Assembly: GCA_015698045.1 (NCBI GenBank)
Contig: BLAL01000018.1
Span: 744,001 to 808,000 of the forward strand
Source of the DNA: Rhizophagus clarus
Taxonomy: Eukaryota > Glomeromycota > Glomeromycetes > Glomerales > Glomeraceae
Direction of reading: 5' to 3'
Length of the DNA stretch: 64,000 nt
Shown piece after piece: positions 1-11,628 of the stretch (the stretch's first letter is position 1; each line of letters opens with the position of its first letter). The notes under the pieces are model-generated. The model made no database searches. It was given only the letters and a program-made list of their open reading frames with translations, and was not told where the DNA came from. Made by a program: the position numbers and the translations under genes.

Positions 1-128
1 ATGAAAAGTATTCCTCTCCTCTACCACCACCTACATATAGTGTTACGTCCAATGAGCCGATATTTTTTTATCCTTATTTTGGCTATTACTACTATGACAA
101 TTACAATAATTGTTATTATTTGTTTTAA
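1..128 (+). CDS. 3' end of a MATA-HMG gene (partial, cut by window edge)
   Basis: Reading from base 3, a frame runs to a TAA at 126-128 and encodes a Pro-rich stretch, then NEPIFFYPYFGYYYYDNY and a short Tyr/Asn-rich end. This matches the C-terminus of the complete MATA-HMG gene at 15055-15501 (EEPIFFHPYFDYDYDYFYYG) and that of the gene at 9407-9943. Only the tail lies in the window; the HMG box would be to the left. The frame that starts with ATG at base 1 is a different frame and is a shadow. The family assignment rests only on the tail. It is strengthened by the same strand and by similar AT-rich 3' flanks. Confidence 0.72.
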   Translation, partial: EKYSSPLPPPTYSVTSNEPIFFYPYFGYYYYDNYNNCYYLF

Positions 129-2201
129 TGTTTTTACATTAACCTTTAATGTCATTTTCGTTTACGTACATCACTCTCATTACTTAACTTTTTTATATTT
201 CTTCTATTTGGTATAGTTAATGGGTCGATATTTTTTTATCTTCAAAATTTTTTTCTATTAGAATTTTGCATTTTTTGCCTTTTTTTATACATGTAATTGA
301 TGTATATAACATTCTTTTATTTTATCTCGGTCGTCGTTATAACCGTCATATTAACATCATTCGTTTTACATAGCTGATAACCCGACGTTCTTTTATTTTT
401 ATTATTTTGTTATACCTTCGATCTAAATACAATTATGGCTAAGTATAAAACAATACTTGTAAAAATATATAGTTTATATATGCATACATGACATACATAA
501 GAAAACAATTAAGAAATTATTACACCTTAAATCAAAAAATAAAGATAAACTCCTACTACGTACGCTTACTTTGTTATTTATGAAGTGATTTTAATTTTCT
601 TATAGTATAAATTAAAGAAATAATTATGTTGAATATAAATATTTGTTAAGTTATGGTTTCAGCCAACATACAAATACAGTCAGTAATCACCTCACATATG
701 TTCAATAATCAGTATTTTGAAGTTTAAGGCCGATATACACTTTTTATAATCACCAATCACCAACGGTATATTAAGAGAGAATTCAGATTTAATTTATTAT
801 AAAATAATCTAATTATAATCACATTTCACGTATATTAACTGCTGTTAAATAATAAAATGACGTTTACATTTAAAATTTGGCCAAGTACATAGTGCCGGCC
901 AGAATTATAAATTAAAATCGTAAGTGTTTCACCCACATGATGAATTTTGATTGGCTCAATGTTTATTTCACGCATCTTAGGGAAAAAAAAATCGAAAAGA
1001 AAAAAACTGATGTTATTTTTCCTTTAAAATATTAAAATATTTTATTATTTTTACAATAAATACATTTAAAAATAATCTTTACACTTAATTAAATTTAAAT
1101 TTGACAAATAAATAATAATTATTGATATTATTAGGATTAATTGTAAAAATGTTAATTACTTGAAGCTAATTTGATAAAAAAATCAATATCTCACACTTGT
1201 TGAATATAATTTATTTAATCTCTAAATGCTTGTTTTTAATAAAAGTACCAAAATTATGCTAAAGTGACAAAATCATGATCACTTTCCATTTTTGATTTTA
1301 AATCTTTTTTTTTCGTAAAATCAAAATAAAAAAAAAATGGAAACCGCTTTTCATTATCGATTTATTTTTTTTTTCTTTTGTAAGTATGATTATATCCAAA
1401 ATTCAAAAAAATTATAAAATATCCATTTTTTGATTTAAATTTTTCTCTTTTCATAAAAAGTAAAATTTACAGTTGCAATTGAACCACACAGTTGGTGTTC
1501 TATCTCTTTTGTTTTCAATGGATTCATATTTCAGGTCTCTCTGCAAAACATTTACATTATTATTAATGAAATATCATAATATCAGATGTTTTCTTTGAAA
1601 TATAAAATCTTCTTTATAAATATAAACCGTTACTTTCACTTAAGATGGTTACTCAGTCTCGGGACTTATTGTTTTTTCAGTCTTAAGACGAAAAAGACCG
1701 GACCGAAAAGACTGCAAACTCTTATGCTCTTAAATGGTCTTTGTAATAACAATAGGACCCTAGAATGTAGTTAAAAGACCATAATATATTAAGGCGCTGA
1801 TATATGCATTTACTTTATTAATTAGTTTAAGGATTATATAATAATCACACGCTGAAAATGTTGACATGTATGCTTTCAGCCCAAGGACCAGTCCTATCAT
1901 TCCGCCCATTTAAAAGACCATAATATACTAAATATAAATTATTATTATTATATTAAAATGGTTAGAATAATGCAGTGATGGGCATTGGAACAATAAAAGC
2001 TTCCAATACATATCCCATTTTTAATTTATTTTATTTGCAATTTTTTATGTGACAAAATCGAAATTATCAATGTTAATTTATATAAATATACGGGTTATTC
2101 TATGTAAAAATATAAAAAAAAAAAACAAAAAAAAAGAAAAGAAAATTTCAAAGATACAGTACATATGCAAATTTTAAAAAAAACCTTTACCCTAATAAAC
2201 T
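129..2201. other. AT-rich intergenic stretch
   Basis: No coding region can be supported. It holds long A/T runs, a small direct-repeat pair at 1771-1932 (listed separately) and the phrase GTGCCGGCCAGAATTAT near 893-909, a GC-richer island in an AT-rich stretch. Nothing else stands out. Confidence 0.5.
1771..1932. repeat. Direct-repeat pair around a 115 bp segment
   Basis: TTAAAAGACCATAATATATTAA (about 1771-1792) returns as TTTAAAAGACCATAATATACTAAA (about 1909-1932), with one internal difference. The segment between them begins GGCGCTG and ends CATTCCGCCCA. It could be an old insertion with a long target-site duplication or a local duplication; the sequence does not decide. Confidence 0.45.
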
Positions 2202-2549
2202 ATGAACAAAAAATACCAGAAAACTCGTCTCAATAGCAACAGTATTCGCACCAGGAAAAAACCACCAAAACCTTGTCCTGATTGCAAAGAAACAAAGGAA
2301 TGTGTCGATTTCCTTTCCAATAAAATAAATAGATTGGAAGAATTGGTCAACAATATTCATAAAATTCTTCATAAAAAAAATACCAAAAAAATTTCCGTAT
2401 TCCATAGTAAATTTATGTTAAATGGTATTCCTTGCGAGCTTGTATACGACTTATCGTATTTCTCTTTAGTAGATTTACAAAAATTGGCCAATTTTACAAC
2501 TGAAAATTGCAATAATAAAAACAATACTTCTGGAAAAAATGATAATTAA
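2202..2549 (+). CDS. Small hypothetical protein, 115 aa
   Basis: Uninterrupted ATG-started frame with an A at -3. The protein starts with a basic, Asn/Lys-rich segment, then KPPKPCPDCKETKEC (a CxxC plus a third Cys, residues about 21-35). An amphipathic, probably coiled-coil segment follows (about 36-60), then a more hydrophobic stretch and an Asn-rich end. No signal peptide or membrane segment is evident and I recognise no family. It lies between two MATA-HMG genes on the same strand. Support comes from its length in a stop-rich region and its coherent composition. It could be a fragment of a larger gene or a chance frame. A partly duplicated A/T-rich block follows the stop. Confidence 0.45.
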   Translation: MNKKYQKTRLNSNSIRTRKKPPKPCPDCKETKECVDFLSNKINRLEELVNNIHKILHKKNTKKISVFHSKFMLNGIPCELVYDLSYFSLVDLQKLANFTTENCNNKNNTSGKNDN

Positions 2550-2579
2550 TGATATTTTTTCGAACGAATATTAAATCTT

Positions 2580-2732
2580 CTATAGTTTTAATACTTTGAA
2601 TTTCGTCTTATCCTTTATTATTCAATTGACATTCAATTGACATATCGGCATGATTAATTTTTCCTCAAATTAAAACCTCTAGAGGTTTTATACTTCAAAT
2701 CCCGCCTTATTCCTTTATTATTTCATTGATAT
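2580..2732. repeat. Imperfect tandem duplication 3' of the small gene
   Basis: The block 2580-2632 (CTATAGTTTTAATACTTTGA and on to TATTCAATTGACAT) recurs about 100 bases later at 2680-2732 (CTAGAGGTTTTATACTTCAA and on to TATTTCATTGATAT). It is a local duplication with many point differences and no visible coding potential. Confidence 0.5.
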
Positions 2733-3563
2733 AGAGTTAAGTTTCAATATGCGAAAAAAAAAATTTATATAAATCACAAGCACATGTCGTAATTTCTAAG
2801 TTTTTTTGTTATTTATTTTTTTTTTTAAAAGATTTATCATCAATTCACGTAATGCACGATACAGTTGTGATGCTATGTACTTATAATTATTTTTATCATA
2901 TGCATTCTTTACAATAAAAATAAAAAAATTAGAATTATATTTTGTATTTTCGGGGCTTATTTACCACCGACGGAATATAAGACCATAAAAAAAAACAAAC
3001 CACACAACAGTTGCAGATGATAAAAAGATGAACTGTTTGATAAATTTACTATATTTACGTCATTATTAATTCAATGAATAGCTGACATATAATTAAATGT
3101 ATCCCGTAATTATCTAACAATCTAACAATAGTTAATTAACCGTGAAACAGATTATTTTAAGCACAACGAAAGTTTGATCTTATTGGCTGATTCTAATTAA
3201 ATTACATAAGATGCGTCGCGTTTCACAGTTTCAAAAGAAATGATCGTAAATCTTGTTCACGTGGATCTCTACTGATTTTGTGTTAAAAAAGGTATTTCTT
3301 TAGCAAAACTTGGTGGAGAATGCTATGATAAATTCATAGCAGATGATTGAGTCCTTCATGTGGTGTAGTGTGACCATTATAAATCATATGTGAGTACTAT
3401 TATATGTGAGTACTATTATATATATACTATACAGATAATTTGTGTGACAATTTAATCAAAGGAAACTTCTGTTATGCTGTTGTACCTGTACCTTTATGTA
3501 TGCCCGTTCATCCAGTTTCAATAGCCTAAAATTTAAAATACTTTTATTTGACGCCACGCCAGA

Positions 3564-4188
3564 TGCAGATTCTTCCCTATAAAAAATAAATGTCCGGAAA
3601 ATGTTATCAAAAATGTCTGGAAAATGTCCACTTTTTTGGTACATGTCTGACACACTTCTGATACTTAAAATTTTGACATGTCCTGACTTTGTCCAGAATT
3701 TGACCAGTATTTGTTCGGTATAAAATTTTGGACAAATTCTGGACAGTTAAACCTGGACAAATAAAAAAACCAGATAGACAAATTCCGGACATGAAAAAGT
3801 TCAGGACAAATTCTGGATACTATTTCCAAAAAAGGATAAATTAATTTTGTAAAAAAATGCAAAAAGCACAAAACTGACATTCAAAATCTTTTCTGTCGTA
3901 CTAATTAAAATTGCAGAGCAGGCAAAAATACTATATATCTATGATATAAAAATTTTGGGTTAAGGAATAATGATGATCATCTATCCATTGATCATCTTTT
4001 GTGGCAAAATTTTACGAAAATACATTTCCGGACAATTTCAGGACAAATTCCTAATATCCAGAAAATGCAGTGTTTTCGGAACATTTTCGGACACACAGTG
4101 TCCAGAATTTCCGGACAATTATTTAGACAATTTTTCCGGACATTTTCTGGACATTATCCGGACACTTATTTTTTATAGGGCTTCTGCA
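3564..4188. mobile_element. Non-autonomous inverted-repeat element rich in GGACA/TGTCC
   Basis: The left end reads TGCAGATTCTTCCCTATAAA and the reverse complement of the right end reads TGCAGAAGCCCTATAAAAAA. Both continue AATAA(A/G)TGTCCGGA. Inside each arm are many degenerate copies of GTCCGGA / TGGACA pointing inward, so the two halves are roughly complementary. No transposase frame is present. No clear target-site duplication was found next to the TGCAGA ends, so the exact borders and superfamily are uncertain. Frames crossing it are shadows made by the repeats. Confidence 0.6.
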
Positions 4189-5062
4189 ATAAAAAAAATT
4201 TTTTTTTTACATTTAGATCGAGTTTTATTGATTATATGATTTGTATCTATCTACTACTCCTATTCGATCAATCAAAATTTCCAAGAATATTTTTAGTATA
4301 TGAAAGAATGAAATTTATTAATCAATTATAAAATTCTTGTTTTTATCGTCTAGTGGTGAGTTTTCTCCCATCCATCTGTCCGATATGTCCGATATCCAGG
4401 ACCGGACCGTGGACCATGACCAGAACCGATCGGTTCTACAGTAGTACTGTTGAGTTATTTTAATTAGCATAACATTGATAAGAACGTTCATAGTTTGTGC
4501 TATAACAATAATAAAGGTTCCGTCGGTATCATATATCAGACCGCGGCCCTATCTAGGACAAAACTGTTAACATTCCTAGTCTTTTTAATAATTATAAATT
4601 CATGCATTTTTAAATGTTGGTATGATATAAATTATCAATATTGAACTAGGGATCCTGCTATATGATTTGAATATACCTGATATCAGACCGGATTCCAAAA
4701 TGATTATTATAATGTAGTAGTTGATCCAATAAATATTTCATTCAGTTTATTTTGTCTAATGATTCACTAAAAAAAATATCACAATCTACCAATTAGGTTT
4801 ATCTTTCTCCCGGGTTCCGACCTCATTTCATATTCTCAACTTCCATACCAGCATTACTTTTAATAAAAATACAAATCTAACGATTAGAACACGCATAAAC
4901 ATCATCTAAATCTATTAGTAAGTTCACAACACTTTAAAAGAAGTGGCTATGATGGGTATCAGCAATTTCCTGTGCTCTTCACAATGCGGCCCTAATACAG
5001 TAATTTGATGATTATATTACTGAACCTGTCTTGGCTTATATAACTCCAGAAGATAAAATTAA
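4189..5062. other. Intergenic stretch without a supported gene
   Basis: It contains a tRNA-A-box-like phrase (TCGTCTAGTGGTGAG, about 4348-4362) and GC-richer phrases such as GGACCGGACCGTGGACCATG, but no cloverleaf or coding frame. The region just downstream holds helicase debris. Confidence 0.4.
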
Positions 5063-5217
5063 AATCTTGTTCCAATCTCTTCTATTAGACATACTTGGGA
5101 AACAATAAAGGAACGTTTTCGGATGCAAATTCCTATTAGCCTTGCGTGGACTATAATCATACATAAGAGTCAGAGACTAACATGGAGCTTGAGGGAAGAG
5201 ATAGGTCTGTTTTCTTG
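5063..5217 (+). pseudogene. Helitron/PIF1-like helicase C-terminal fragment
   Basis: One frame reads NLVPISSIRHTWETIKERFR, then MQIPISLAWTIIIHKSQRLT, then WSLREEIGLFS and a TGA near 5214-5216. The core 'RxQIPxxLAWxIxIHKSQ' is the last conserved helicase motif region of PIF1-type helicases, the helicase half of Helitron transposases. Family consensus has Gly after KSQ, and here it is Arg. A stop lies upstream at 5060-5062 and no other helicase motif is seen, so this is a short relic. It could equally come from a host PIF1 gene, but relics in such repeat-rich DNA usually come from Helitrons. Confidence 0.72.
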
Positions 5218-6220
5218 AAAATATTTATTAAGATCGTTTTCATTTTAAAGATCAGAATGCATAAAAAAGCGTAAAGGTTGTAAGAAAGGTTTGATGAAGA
5301 GAGACAGTTAACTTTGATCCTTAAGTTGAATTACAATAATTTATTATTTATTATTTATTTATTTATTTACTTATTTTTTTTTTATTCATATATTATGTTT
5401 CTTATTTCATTTGCACTTCGAATCTTCTAACGGTTCCCGTATTTTTTATTCAGTGAAGCCGTTCCCGTCACTAGTATATATATATTTTATTTTAACCTAA
5501 TTTCGTAGTACTTTATTCTGTTTTTTGCGTATGACTTACTCAAAATACCGTCTTTATATATGACCTTTCGATTAAAAATACAAAAAAGGTATACTTATTC
5601 CTTTATAATAATTGTCCAGAGTCCTGTAACTCCCAGTGATTATAAGTCACGTGATTTTTTGTGACATTTGTCGTGGTTACTGTGCTTACGCTGGGAAGTC
5701 CATCGGTTTTATCAATCTTTAATTAGTCCTAAGAGAGTTTTGGTTTTGCTACGCCTTGTATGTATTTGTGTGACAAAAATGACAATCATGTTAACTGTTA
5801 AATACATATGTAAATACATATGTACAGTTTTCGATCACTAACTTGATTTTTAGAATGTTCATTGCTGAATGCCATGTTACCCATGTTACCTGTTACACAG
5901 TTTCAATTTATTGATATTATTGTCACAAGTATGAAGTTCTAGAATAAAATCAAAAATGGCAGAATTACAAATTGTAAATAACATTACGTTTTTTCCTACT
6001 AAACAAATAAAAGATCATTGTGCCCTTTTTAGAAAAAAAAAACAAATAAATCTTAACTTGCAGATGATTCCAGCCTAATACGTACAGCCCATAGTAAATG
6101 TTAATTTCTGCCAGTTCCTAAAATTAGCAATAAAATTTCGGCCGTGATTAACTATAAAAGGAAAGATCTAGTTCATGGCATAAATTTACGGATTTTAAGA
6201 TTCTACACGGATGGTGTTAG

Positions 6221-6409
6221 TGTTGCCTGCCGTAAATAGTTGTAAGTCCAAAAATCAAGTAATTATAATGGTTGTAAATCAGAATTATCATCTTTTAGTT
6301 AACCACAATAGCATAGTATTTACAACCAAATTACAACTTATGTTTATAATATTATAACACGCTTAGGTTGTAATTCGAATATAATAATTATTACTTACGG
6401 CACGCAACC
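6221..6409. mobile_element. 189 bp MITE with TTAG target duplication
   Basis: The left end is TGTTGCCTGCCGTAAATA and the reverse complement of the right end is GGTTGCGTGCCGTAAGTA (15 of 18 positions match). The four bases TTAG flank it on both sides (6217-6220 and 6410-6413). Its interior is AT-rich with no coding potential. A short hairpin (TTTCACGG...CCGTGAAA, about 6460-6500) just downstream may belong to another relic. Confidence 0.6.
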
Positions 6410-7754
6410 TTAGATGGTGTTTATTTAAAAATATGAAAAAATATGAATAAACAATATTTATTTCACGGAGTCTCTGTGGAACATCACGCCGTGAAATAAC
6501 TATTACATACGTAAGTTTATAGTCTCAACATAAAATTTACGCTGTAAATTTGTACAAGTTTATATATTGTTATAAAATATAGGCTTACAAAGTATAAATT
6601 AACATGAATTTGCGTAAGCTTGCATCTTTAAATTTGATGTAAGTTCGCCTAAAAAAATTTTTGATGTAAGAATGTGAGAATTTCTCACGAACAAGTGGTG
6701 GAATATTCAATAGTAAATAAAATTGTTGAATTTATTTTTTATTAATAATGATGTTACAGTACTTGAGAATACATGAAAGCTTTTTATACATAAAGTACTA
6801 GAACTATTAATACAGTATTTTTGAAGTTCATGCAAACTAATGGATTTTTATAAAAGCAAATAGGTTCATCCTGTTACACTAGAACCAAAACAACTAATCT
6901 GAAAACTAAAACATAACTTAGCCTATAAAAAGAATACAAAACTAACGATTAGATTCAGCCTTTTCAGCGAGCGTTCAAGAATCTGAGCCGGTATCGCATA
7001 ACCTGTAATGATTTTCTTTTAGTCGGATCTTGACTTATACATATTTTGAGAATAATGATAATGGTGTAAGCCTGTAAGGATGATAATGGGGTAATCGAGT
7101 GAAATCGTTTGGAGGTTGGACCATCATATCCGATTGGTCCTGAAAAATTTGAAGAACCAGGTATCATGTGCTGATTATCCGTCACGGTCAGCCAGGTCAA
7201 GTCAAAGTTCCAAGAACGACCTGGGTTCCTCTGATATTTCCGATATTAGAGTTTCTTCTAATATAGCTACTGGTAAATAAAAGAGAAGAGAGAGGAGTGA
7301 AACCAATTCCCTGTGTCCATATATTCATGTGTACAAAATTACCGAAGTGTTTGTGTAAAAATGTAACATAATTTCTGATAATAAACAGTCTGTTGAACTA
7401 AAGTTTTGTTTTAAAATTAGATTTTATTTGTATACTAGTAAATTCTTGCTGAAGTTTCTATTAGCCATGTTATAACTTTTCGTCCAAAAAATATTTTTTT
7501 ACTGTGGATTTTACGAAAATAAAGAATTTGGGAAGGAATTTTTTTTTTTCCGTTAACCGTAAAATTAGTATAGTCTCACCGCTGATTCATCAATGCATCT
7601 TAACGAACTTCTTTCATCATGGAACCCTGAATTATTTTAGTTATTATGCCGGCTACCGGTAGAAGTACCTCAATCAAATTAAGGGCTGTGTGTTATACGT
7701 TAAAAATAAATAACATAAGCAGATATTGTAACACACCGTCAGATTTGAACAATG

Positions 7755-7845
7755 ACCGATTGATATAATTGGACAATTGGACAGTTTGAACACATATCCA
7801 AATCCAATTGGACAATAGCCAATATTGTCCAAATCCAATAATACA
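7755..7845. repeat. GGACAATT/AATTGTCC-rich patch, possible hAT-like relic
   Basis: Alternating TTGGACAATTGGACA and its complement TGTCCAAATCCAAT recur here. They resemble the subterminal arrays of the element at 36977-37662. No complete ends were found. Confidence 0.35.
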
Positions 7846-9406
7846 AAAAATAATTATATCCTATTGGATGTACTAATTGAATGAATGCACAACACTGCCC
7901 TGCGTCATACATTTTATTGCTATACGATTCCGACTTCCGAGTTTGTTTTCTCTGCTGAGCAAAAAATTTGATAACCCTTTAGAAAACAGGAAGACAGTTA
8001 GGACATAAAGAGTTAAATATGTGATTAATTAGTTTTAACAGTTAAGTTGACTGCAAATTTTTATATTGATTATGTTGAAGTAAAAAATTCATTAATTGAT
8101 TCTTGACGGACCGAAATTCCAAATTCATGACTTACTGTAATTGGCTACGGAAAACAGCGATACATGCTTACGTAATACAAATTAATCTAGCTATAAATGG
8201 ACTTATTGACAATCAATTTACGTGCATATCAAATGGCATAATGACTAATAAGGATAATAAGAAAAAATTTTGAAAGTATTTTTTTTTTTTCAACCTATAT
8301 TTTATTGCATTAATACGAAAAAATTCCTAGAGTTGCATTATGAAATAAGTGTAATTTAAGGTTCAGTATTAACTTAATGAATTTTTTATATAATTAACAA
8401 TTCTTTAACCTTATCTACTCACGGTATTAAGATAAATACGCAACAAATCAATTTACGGTATCTGTTTTCCAAGTTTCATTAAGTGTAAAACAAAACAAAA
8501 ATCGCTAGTAAATTGTAATGAAATTTCGACAATTTGATCTTTTCGAGAAATTTTATTCAAAGTAATAATTTTCCAAATCCAGAAGTGCAAAATAATAAAT
8601 TTGTATATGTAAAAACGCCAATATGCAGTTTTTGTGGTAATATAATGGAGTTGAATCTCCTTAATATTAATTAAGTAATTCTAAGAAGAAATGCGAAAGA
8701 ATTCCCCATTGTTATAATAGATTTGTTATTTAAACCTTTCTAAATTCTAAAAAAGAGCTGATAAAGTCTTTGTTACAACAATGTCATTATTCATTATTTA
8801 TGTTTAGAATTGTTCAACAAACAGTATTAACGACTGAACTAATTTGTACGTGAATAAGAAACTGATATTATAATGAAAATATTCAAATTTAGAAAAAAAA
8901 TTAAAGTTAACGTACTATTGAAAAAAAAAATATATTGTATTTTCATTTAGTAAGAAACAAAATATAAAACGCCCAAATAATGGGGTTAATGCTTACATAA
9001 CTTTCTACATAACAAGTCCAGTCTTTTTGGTAATTTCATAAGTACACCGGAGATAAAATAATATATTTGAAATTCCGAAGCCAATTTGGAAAAAATATTT
9101 TAAATTATAGATTTAACGATTTAAAGTAAGTATTATATTTATCACTACTCAATTTTAGTTTAGCTCAATAAAAAAATAAATAAATCTTATTGATAACATC
9201 ATCAAAATATACATAAAAGTACACAATTACCTTTCAATCGCTGATCACAATCACAAACGGATATTTAATTCAATTTTTTTTTTTTTATAAATAAATATCC
9301 GGAGTTTAAATTTACAATGTATATAAATAATCCTTCCATTTTACTTAAGCAGTCTTATGTTCTTTTTTTAAAAAAATAAAAAATTATAATTGTTATAATT
9401 CTTAAT

Positions 9407-9943
9407 ATGAACAACAAAATCTTACTCATCAATGTACCCTATCCACCAGAACTTACGGTCGATGAGATTTTAAGTCGTAGATCCACTGGGAAACTGGGAT
9501 CAAAAGCCCCAAACCAGTTTTTTCTTTATAGACTGGCGTATATAAAAGAACTTAGAAAGATCGGTGAAAATATCTCCATGACCAAAATTTCACCTTACAT
9601 AAGTATGTCCTGGTCCAAAGAACCTTCAGAGGTAAAAAAAGCTTATAAAAAGCTTTCTGGGCTGGTAGAAAATCGGTTGAAAGAGATAAGACGAAATGAT
9701 ACTCTAGTAATTATTCACGAGCTCTTTTTACCGTCGCCAACTACCGATAATGATATGGATGAGTTTGTAGAAAATCAGATAAGACAAGATGATACTCTAG
9801 ATATTATCCGCGGGAATTTTCCTTCTTCTTCATCACCACAACCTACCAATATCGATGTTAATGGGCCCATATTCTTTTACTCTTATCTCGACTATGATCA
9901 AAATCATTGTAATTATGACTATTACGGTTATTACTTTCTTTAA
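9407..9943 (+). CDS. MATA-HMG box protein, 178 aa
   Basis: Putative DNA-binding protein with an HMG box of the MATA type, a family strongly expanded in arbuscular mycorrhizal fungi. After a PYPPELTVDEIL lead-in, the box runs about residues 28-103. It shows the expected signature: APNQFFLYRLAYIKEL (helix 1), ISPYISMSWSKEPSEVKKAY (helix 2) and a basic third helix ending NRLKEIRR. The tail holds a Ser/Pro stretch, GPIFFYSYLDYD and a Tyr-rich end (YDYYGYY). A local DNA duplication (about 9664-9735 and 9767-9830) repeats an ENxx..RxDDTLxII motif. This explains why the protein is longer than the 148 aa paralogue at 15055. Single exon, ATG with A at -3, no intron. A role in mating-type regulation is not shown; these paralogues are dispersed and of unknown function. 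Confidence 0.88.
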   Translation: MNNKILLINVPYPPELTVDEILSRRSTGKLGSKAPNQFFLYRLAYIKELRKIGENISMTKISPYISMSWSKEPSEVKKAYKKLSGLVENRLKEIRRNDTLVIIHELFLPSPTTDNDMDEFVENQIRQDDTLDIIRGNFPSSSSPQPTNIDVNGPIFFYSYLDYDQNHCNYDYYGYYFL

Positions 9944-11208
9944 TGTCTTTTTGTTTACCTTTTTTTGCATTGCATTAAGTACGAAGATTACAGTAATTAC
10001 TAAAGAAATTCATCATATTTTTATACTTAAAAAATTGTTATTTAAGATTTTACATCAGCTATGTTATTTATCATATATTCAATATTTCTTTCTTTCTTTA
10101 ATATATATGCATTGTAACTATAAACATCTCTTTATTTACTAAAGTCACTATAAAATTCATGCATTTCAATATGAATTAGTATAAGTATATAAATATCTTT
10201 TGTAAATACTAAAAGTTTTAAAGAATAATTAAGGAATTATTACAAAAAAACAAAAAAAATAATAAATAAATAAAACAAAAATAAGGATGAAATAATTACA
10301 TCTATTATATGCACTTATTTGTTTGTTATTTAAATAATTTTTATATTTACATTTCTAGTACTTATGTTAAATATAATAAATATTTAAAAGTTACAGGCGT
10401 TAAAATGCCACGTTTTTTTATTTTATATCAAGACTGGGGAGATAGAACCAATAATTAATTGCTATCAGTCACTCAACCATCTTAACGGTAAGATCCGGCG
10501 CAGATCCTTATACAAGTCCTACTGTACATAATATATTCAACGAGTTTACTTTGGAAGAAGTCACCATTTTCAGCTCATATTTTAGATAACTTTACACTAA
10601 TTATTCGTGAATTTTGCCAAAATAATATTCAAAAAAATGAATGTTTTTTTTTTTTTTTGAAATGTCTTAGTTCTACCAGTTTTATGAAACTATAATCAAG
10701 CAATGTAACATTTTTTTTACTGTATTTTTCGAACATTTATATTGCTACAAAAGTTTTTCAAACTCGTACAAACACCATACAAAAGCAATAGTATTCAATA
10801 TATAAATGTCCGATCATTTTGTATCGTTGAATGGCGAATCACAAAATCGGTAATTAATTAATTTATGATTCAATTTAAGATTTCAAATATCGCAAAAAAA
10901 AAAAAAAATTCCTTTCAAAATATTTGATTCCAAAACGTTAGGAATCCGATCAGAGAAAGATGTAGAATTTTGATTTTACACAAAATATTAACTCTTATTC
11001 AGTTAGTTCTCATAATTTTCTATAGAATAATCATTATATCATGTATTATTTGTTACTTTAAATTTCAAAATTTATTATTTTTAATGTTTCCTGCGTCGTT
11101 AATAGGAAAATCCTATTATTTTCATAAATATGTTTGAGATTTCTGATCAATTTCTAAAAGTAATTAACCAGGAAATTTTAACGCTTTCCTCGATCATGAT
11201 TGTAAAAC
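9944..11208. other. Intergenic region after the MATA-HMG gene
   Basis: The first 250 bases resemble the sequence after the partial MATA-HMG gene at the window start (runs such as TTTTTAATGT..TTTGTTTACCTTT and GAATTATTAC). This suggests duplication of gene plus 3' flank. No gene is seen. Confidence 0.4.
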
Positions 11209-11592
11209 CATTAAGTCCGAAGTACCATCTGTTTAAGGTTTATTGTTGTCACTTCGTCATGTGCCGCATGCCGGACAAGTCATATTACTCATATACATGC
11301 ATCAGCTGACCAGATGACAAGTAATATGATCAGGTCGATCACATGATTATATTGTATTAAACCGCAGAAAACTTGAGTTTTGACGTACTATACAGTTCTA
11401 TCGCAATATATTTATTTTTTTTTCACTACATAATTTCATTTAAAAAATAATCAAAGTATGTCAATAATAGAAATTCATAACGAACAATTGGAATAAAGAA
11501 CTCAATTGCTAAGAAACGGAAACCATTAAGTTTGAAGTGCTGTTTAAGGGCTTATTGTCGTATAAAAGTCGCTACATCATGTATCGGATAAA
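11209..11592. repeat. Two diverged direct repeats of ~75 bp
   Basis: AAAACCATTAAGTCCGAAGT and about 75 following bases (about 11209-11283) recur as GGAAACCATTAAGTTTGAAG and following bases (about 11518-11592). Both continue CTGTTTAAGG..TTATTGT and end with a CATGT..CGGA phrase. They are an old local or dispersed duplication with no coding potential. Confidence 0.45.
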
Positions 11593-11628
11593 TATGGTTG
11601 GCTGAAAATGTTGTACAATGCGAACATA

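Larger units (their letters stand above)
5218..9406. other. Long AT-rich intergenic region with small elements
   Basis: No gene could be supported. It contains a MITE at 6221-6409, a GC-richer block at about 6950-7260 whose minus-strand frame has no recognisable features, a TTGGACAATTGGACA-rich patch at about 7755-7845, and many homopolymer runs. Confidence 0.45.

Noticed and set aside
1..216. ATG-started frame of 71 codons at the very start
   Set aside because: It is hydrophobic by AT bias and overlaps, in another frame, the conserved MATA-HMG tail (GEPIFF-type motif) that ends at 126-128; only the latter has homologues in the window.
4345..4440. tRNA-like A box (TCGTCTAGTGGTGAG)
   Set aside because: No B box (GGTTCRAxxCC) at the right distance and no acceptor stem; at most a tRNA-derived relic.
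6964..7200. Minus-strand frame of 78 codons in less AT-rich DNA
   Set aside because: No recognisable motif, no homologue in the window and no promoter or splice context. A kinase C-terminal fragment was considered but no kinase motif is present.
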